From positions 33,562-97,561 of the forward strand of contig DASVEE010000069.1 of assembly GCA_036380735.1 (NCBI GenBank): a stretch of DNA of 64,000 nt. Direction: 5' to 3'. Of this stretch, positions 61,301 through 64,000 are shown piece after piece. The translations under genes were made by a program, and so were the position numbers. Under the pieces are notes generated by a model. The model worked only from the letters and a program-made list of their open reading frames with translations, did not search any database and was not told where the DNA came from. Position 1 is the stretch's first letter. Each line of letters begins with the position of its first letter. The stretch is from DASVEE01 sp036380735 (lineage in GTDB: Bacteria; Acidobacteriota; Thermoanaerobaculia; Gp7-AA8).

Positions 61301-62294
61301 GGTGCGTGGCCATGACGCGATAGGCGCCCGGCGGCATCGCCGGCAGCGTGTAGTTCCCCTTCGCGTCGGTGAACGTCGCGATCTCGCTGGTGATCTCGAA
61401 GCGGCTGGAGAGCGACGCGCGCACCGCCGCGCCGGCGATCGCCGCACCACTCTTCCCGTCACGCACCGAGCCGCTGACCGCCGCGCCGCGCGTCAGGCGG
61501 ATCGTCGATTCCTTGCTGCCGCGCGCGCGGGCGCCGAGCAGGCTGCCGGAGCGCGCTTCGACCTGGGTCCAGTTCGCCGGCATGCGCGCGATCGTGAACG
61601 TCCCGTCGTCGCCGCTCGTCGCCAGCGGCCAGCCGTCGACCGTGATCGCCGCCTTCGCCACCGGCGTCTTCCCGTCGGCCGCGACGGTCGTCCCCTGGTA
61701 CGCCGTGCCGGCCGTCATCGCCAGCTCCAGCGTGCGCCCGAACGTCTTCTCGTCGAGCGTGCCGCGCGTGCGGTCGAGCAGCGCGTGCTCCGGATGGATG
61801 ACCGTCACCCGGTACGCCCACTTCGACGGATCCGGCACCGAGTACCGTCCCTCCGCATCCGTGACCGCGACCACGTCGGTGCCTGAGGTCCAGACGACCG
61901 TCGCTCCCGCCAGCGGCTTCCCGCCGGCGGTGATGCGCCCCTGCTTCATGTCCGCGCGGCGGAGGGCGAGGGCGCCCACTTCTTCGTCACGCTCGATGCG
62001 CCGCAGCTCCGGCGCGTAGCCGCTCGCCATGATCTCCACGACCAGCAGCGACTCCTTCGGCGACTCGAGCGTGAACGCCCCTTTCGCGTCGGTCTGCCCG
62101 AACACGAGCGGCACGCGCTCCGGCGACGCCGACAGCAGGCGCGCCCGCCGCGCTTCCGGCAGCTCGAGCGCGAAGACCGACACTCGGGCCCCGGCGATCC
62201 CTTTCCCGTCGGCATTCATGACCGTCCCGGTGATGGCGGCAAACGCCGGCACCGCCAGGAACAACGCGATTAACGAAGCAGCAAGTCTGCGCAT
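58311..62294 (-). CDS. Giant exported protein of carboxypeptidase-regulatory-like domains
   Basis: 1,327 residues. Start at ATG 62294 (RRLAASLIALFLAVPAFAAITG signal) is preferred: GAGG lies 9 bp upstream; ATG 62303 is too close to it. The rest is about 13 repeats of ~90-100 residues of the CarboxypepD_reg/CNA-B type, each opening like ISGVVVDEDKQPVAGAAVTSQ or VSGRVTRNNRPMSNAAVAFYP and ending like PGRYVFNASKSGY. No catalytic domain. Such proteins are surface beta-sandwich stalks. The upstream array would, if the frame were read from further upstream, add only repeat-coded residues. Confidence 0.88.
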   Translation of the reverse strand: MRRLAASLIALFLAVPAFAAITGTVMNADGKGIAGARVSVFALELPEARRARLLSASPERVPLVFGQTDAKGAFTLESPKESLLVVEIMASGYAPELRRIERDEEVGALALRRADMKQGRITAGGKPLAGATVVWTSGTDVVAVTDAEGRYSVPDPSKWAYRVTVIHPEHALLDRTRGTLDEKTFGRTLELAMTAGTAYQGTTVAADGKTPVAKAAITVDGWPLATSGDDGTFTIARMPANWTQVEARSGSLLGARARGSKESTIRLTRGAAVSGSVRDGKSGAAIAGAAVRASLSSRFEITSEIATFTDAKGNYTLPAMPPGAYRVMATHPAYAMPMHNITAAAGSRVVRDFSGTQLAKISGVVVDEDKQPVAGAAVTSQAGGDRDMMFMMTRAVRMDESVRSGPDGRFALRVEPSESDVRIAANKRGWPAGRSDALRPAAGEKKTGVVVTIPRGYAISGKVVDRNGNALSGVTVTAREAEQAGGMVRRIVFTGAPTGDEDQVQTAADGTFTLRSKEGTYDFSFRREGYAVKNVRAVQIGNAAKPVEATLDPGVEIAGRVTRNGAGVEGVQISSFMTGEMVRATTAADGSFRISDLTPGAIMFNISKGEDFINETRNITAPAADVQIELPPGGRVTGRVTDKATGQPVTTFQAGLSGARSGGGMTFMGPPQLRSFTSDDGTFTLDNVPAGATQIIVQSAGYTTARTPNLTVEEGKTVEGVEVQLDTGVKLTGKVTTPEGTAVSGATVRLDTMPGGRGMRMVGMDVAATTDASGEYVLETLEPGEKTFQIAAQGYLTATKTIELKGKDQRLDVQLSSGQRVSGVVVTDSGAPVADAAVRASSAAAGGMFSGQSARTDANGNFTIEGLAPGRYVFNASKSGYAEGTVRDFDIAAGTPVRITLSSGGVIYGHVSGIAENEHAATTVEARGANGSASAALDPSGNYRIEGAPTGSVRVSATVMRGFQQRRSSAPKSVQLEPGGSVQLDLEFSGQTSVSGRVTRNNRPMSNAAVAFYPRGGAAQTSANTTTDENGVYTISGLEDGQYNVSVIDMQRMAPYQTTFEVRGSGTFDIDMKTSSLRGRVIDATTNEPLADARVQIRAADPQEAMFPRVITTDPAGTFLMESVSPGRYVVTADKERFGAKAVDVTVGDSAPQDLEFQLERAEGVRLTVVDARDGRMLAAQMQVTDMQGRVMDNTGFRFGGGAEPVQLSLAPGQYRVTVGAMELATQTVIVQSPGARTVALTPGGTLLIHSRNSTRLSGRLLDSTGQIYLRGPFRQQMFGVEPSPHPTMLRNIAPGTYTLQLLGEGEAVVGTTQVTVTEGGTADVSL

Positions 62295-62319
62295 AGGTTT
62301 CATCCTCAGTAAGAACCGG

Positions 62320-62424
62320 CTGATGGGACGAATAGGACAGATAGGACCAATAGGGCTGCGCTCAGCGGAGCCATTCGTCCTATTCGTCCTATGGGTCCCA
62401 TACGTCCCATCGGTCCTGTTTTCG
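62320..62424. repeat. 9-bp-unit inverted array, copy 13
   Basis: Left arm 62322-62358 (ATGGGACGA, ATAGGACAG, ATAGGACCA, ATAGGGC) and right arm 62373-62420 (five units, ending CCCATCGGTCC). It lies in the divergent gap between the giant gene and the lipoprotein gene. Confidence 0.9.
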
Positions 62425-62494
62425 TTCTGTTTACAACGCCAATCCTGCTTCCTGGTTCCGGAAGAGTTTCGCACGCCCCCCTGTTGCCGCCCCC

Positions 62495-62935
62495 ATGAAG
62501 CACGTGCTGACGCTCTTTCTGCTGGTTCTTGGCGCGTGCGCCTCGTCCCAGGCCACCAATCCCGCCATGACCATCCGCCGCGTCGCCGAGGGGCAGCATT
62601 CCGTTCTGCAGCGCGAGCGGCATGACGCCATCGCCGTCTTTTCCCAGCAGTCGTACGCCGAGGCGTGGACGCGCTACGTGGGGACGGGGGAGGCGCCGGC
62701 GGTCGACTTCACGAAGGACTTTGCCGTCTTCCTGCTCGCCGGCCAGCGTCCCACCGGCGGCTACACCATCGAGCCGCGCTCCGTCTCCATCGACCGCGGC
62801 GAGCTGCTCGTCAATGCGCCGGTGCGCGTGCCGGACGGCATCACGGCGCAGGTCATCTCCTATCCCTGGGCCGTCATCGCCATCCCGCTGCCGCCGGACG
62901 CCGCGCGCCCCGGTGCCGTGAGGTGGAATCCCTGA
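62495..62935 (+). CDS. PrcB-like lipoprotein
   Basis: 146 residues. Lipoprotein signal with lipobox LGAC (Cys15: KHVLTLFLLVLGAC). The C-terminal part, FAVFLLAGQRPTGGYTIEPRSVSID...YPWAVIAIPLP, matches the PrcB C-terminal domain found in the Treponema dentilisin protease complex and in many small lipoproteins. Probable protease-inhibitor or chaperone-like role, not shown here. Overlaps the next gene by 13 bp. Confidence 0.85.
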   Translation: MKHVLTLFLLVLGACASSQATNPAMTIRRVAEGQHSVLQRERHDAIAVFSQQSYAEAWTRYVGTGEAPAVDFTKDFAVFLLAGQRPTGGYTIEPRSVSIDRGELLVNAPVRVPDGITAQVISYPWAVIAIPLPPDAARPGAVRWNP

Positions 62936-63792
62936 ATCCCGTCCGCCACGCGGCGTTGCACGAGCGGCTCGACCGCCTCGTCGCCACGTTCGACGTGACG
63001 ACGATCGCCCCCGATCCGCTGCAGCTCGTGCTGCGTTACCGCGAGCCGCGAGATCAGGAGACCGCCGGCCTCATCGCCGCCGCCTTCGCGTATGGCCGGG
63101 CCGACTTCATCGTGGCCAACATCGGCGCCGTGCTGGCCAAGATGAGCCCCTCGCCGTACGCGTACCTGCAGAGCTTCGACGAGCGCGAAGCCCGCAAGCG
63201 CTTCATCGGCTTCGCCCACCGCTTCCACAAGACCCCGGACCTCGTGCTGCTGCTGTCCTCGATGGCGGAGGCGATCCGCAAGCACGGCTCGCTGGCGAGC
63301 CTCTTCGAGGCCTGCTACGACCCCACCGACGCCGACATCGCCCCCGCGCTGCAACGCTTCGTCGAAGCCATCATCGCCGACCGGGCCACACCGGCCCTCG
63401 AGTACCTCCTGACCAACCCCGCCAACGGCAGCGCGTGCAAGCGGATGAACCTCTACCTCCGCTGGATGATCCGCCGCACATCGCCGGATCTCGGCATCTG
63501 GCGCTTCGCCGACCCGTCGAAGCTGGTCATGCCCGTCGACACCCACATCCACCGCATCGCGACGTTCCTCGGCCTGAACCGCCGCGCCAGCACCGACTGG
63601 AAAACCGCACGAGCGTTGACCGACCGCCTGGCGAGATTCGACCGGTCGGACCCGGTCCGCTACGACTTCGCCTTGTGCCGGTTAGGCATCCTGGCGCTGT
63701 GCAGCCGCAAGAGGCGCAAAGAAAGCTGCCAGGTGTGCCTGCTGAATGACGTGTGCCGCAAAAGCCTGGCTGACAGGCCCAAAGGACGATAG
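62923..63792 (+). CDS. TIGR02757-family protein
   Basis: 289 residues from GTG 62923. The sequence LVLRYREPRDQETAGLIAAAFAYGRADFIVANIGAVLAKM, NLYLRWMIRR, LVMPVDTHIHRIATFLGLNRRASTDWKTA and the C-terminal CSRKRRKESCQVCLLNDVC (C-x8-C-x2-C-x5-C) match TIGR02757, a family with an HhH-GPD-like helical core and a Cys cluster that could hold 4Fe-4S. Function is uncharacterised; a DNA-repair-type role is guessed from the fold. Its TAG stop lies within the first unit of the following array. Confidence 0.88.
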   Translation: MESLNPVRHAALHERLDRLVATFDVTTIAPDPLQLVLRYREPRDQETAGLIAAAFAYGRADFIVANIGAVLAKMSPSPYAYLQSFDEREARKRFIGFAHRFHKTPDLVLLLSSMAEAIRKHGSLASLFEACYDPTDADIAPALQRFVEAIIADRATPALEYLLTNPANGSACKRMNLYLRWMIRRTSPDLGIWRFADPSKLVMPVDTHIHRIATFLGLNRRASTDWKTARALTDRLARFDRSDPVRYDFALCRLGILALCSRKRRKESCQVCLLNDVCRKSLADRPKGR

Positions 63793-63836
63793 GACGAATA
63801 GGACCTATAGGACGGATAGGACGGATAGGACCCAGG
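63782..63836. repeat. 9-bp-unit array, single orientation, copy 14
   Basis: ACGATAGGACGAATAGG start, then ATAGGACCT and two ATAGGACGG units. Only the left-type arm is seen in the window. The TAG of the first unit is the stop codon of the upstream gene. Confidence 0.9.
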
Positions 63837-63926
63837 CACGACTGCGCTTTTTGCCTTTAACGGGGCGGCGCTTCGCGCCCCCCGTCGCCCCTCTCCCCGG
63901 CCTTTGCGGGGAGAGGGTGAACTCGC

Positions 63927-63965
63927 GGGGACATTCCTGACACTTCGACGGGGACATCCTTGACA
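63927..63965. repeat. Pair of direct 16-bp repeats, possible IS end
   Basis: GGGGACATTCCTGACA (63927-63942) and GGGGACATCCTTGACA (63950-63965), 23 bp apart. Multiple direct repeats with an inner TGTCAGG-type core resemble the ends of IS21/IS481-like elements. No transposase is in the window; it would lie beyond the right edge. Bases 63837-63926 show a GC-rich hairpin (CGGGGAGAGG-type) but no gene. Confidence 0.4.
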
Positions 63966-64000
63966 GTCGCCTACAGGCAAGACGAAAGCAACCTCCCGGG

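Noticed and set aside
59838..61886. A 682-residue plus-strand frame.
   Set aside because: Antisense to the repeat protein with no recognisable domain; composition is a GC artefact.
58245..62474. Longer N-terminal extension of the giant carboxypeptidase-regulatory-like gene to 62474, and a plus-strand frame 58245-59831.
   Set aside because: The extension is coded by a 9-bp array and lacks a signal peptide at its start; the plus-strand frame is Arg/His-rich antisense shadow.

Overview
A high-GC bacterial chromosomal window with no phage or plasmid hallmark genes. The gene content (MglA/MglB in a dnaX-ybaB-recR operon, UdgX, CadC-type winged-helix/TPR regulators, proteins made of carboxypeptidase-regulatory-like domains, PrcB-type lipoprotein, CHAT-TPR protein, many short intergenic inverted repeats) suggests an Acidobacteriota or related soil/sediment lineage. 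That placement is inference; no rRNA is present.

Layout. 1-5,330: 5' end of an S4-domain gene, recA with promoter and intrinsic terminator, a small lipoprotein, and a membrane/spermidine-synthase fusion. 5,450-9,860: UdgX, an ATP-grasp-like protein, a retropepsin-like protease and a winged-helix/TolB/TPR regulator. 9,859-13,692 (minus): dnaX-ybaB-recR-mglB-mglA. 13,737-14,833: SRP RNA, tRNA-Ser(GGA), tRNA-Ser(CGA), tadA and tRNA-Arg(ACG), all minus. 15,681-22,504: a divergent locus with two membrane proteins on one side and ECF sigma, anti-sigma, an unknown protein and a CHAT protease on the other; this is the best candidate for an undescribed system. 22,510-24,654: tRNA-Arg(TCT), a 21-bp inverted repeat array, a cytochrome c/periplasmic-binding fusion and SCO1. 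24,831-36,698: PhyH oxygenase and glycosyltransferase, a 2,513-residue multicopper oxidase, a beta-propeller protein and a DXD glycosyltransferase. 36,699-37,688: non-coding repeat block. 37,689-49,765 (minus): glycosyltransferase, ECF sigma, copper amine oxidase, then a nine-gene run with an AroD-AroE-like fusion, two lipocalin-like paralogues, two flavoenzymes of families that include monooxygenases, a transporter, a GT2, an 85-residue basic protein and an unrecognised 616-residue protein. 49,828-58,008: tRNA-Pro, PH-like membrane protein, Nudix, stand-alone LigD-type 3'-phosphoesterase, hybrid sensor kinase, HEXXH metalloprotease, unknown protein. 58,311-63,792: giant carboxypeptidase-regulatory-like protein, PrcB-like lipoprotein, TIGR02757 protein. 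The right edge carries repeats that look like an insertion-sequence end.

The most pervasive feature is a family of 9-bp-unit arrays (unit ATRGGACNN), usually in facing pairs that can fold into long hairpins, with recurring outer ends, found at 14 places. Several lie inside genes, in frame. Separate 7-bp-unit and 21-bp-unit inverted arrays also occur. All gene functions below are read from motifs and family knowledge; no database search was run.
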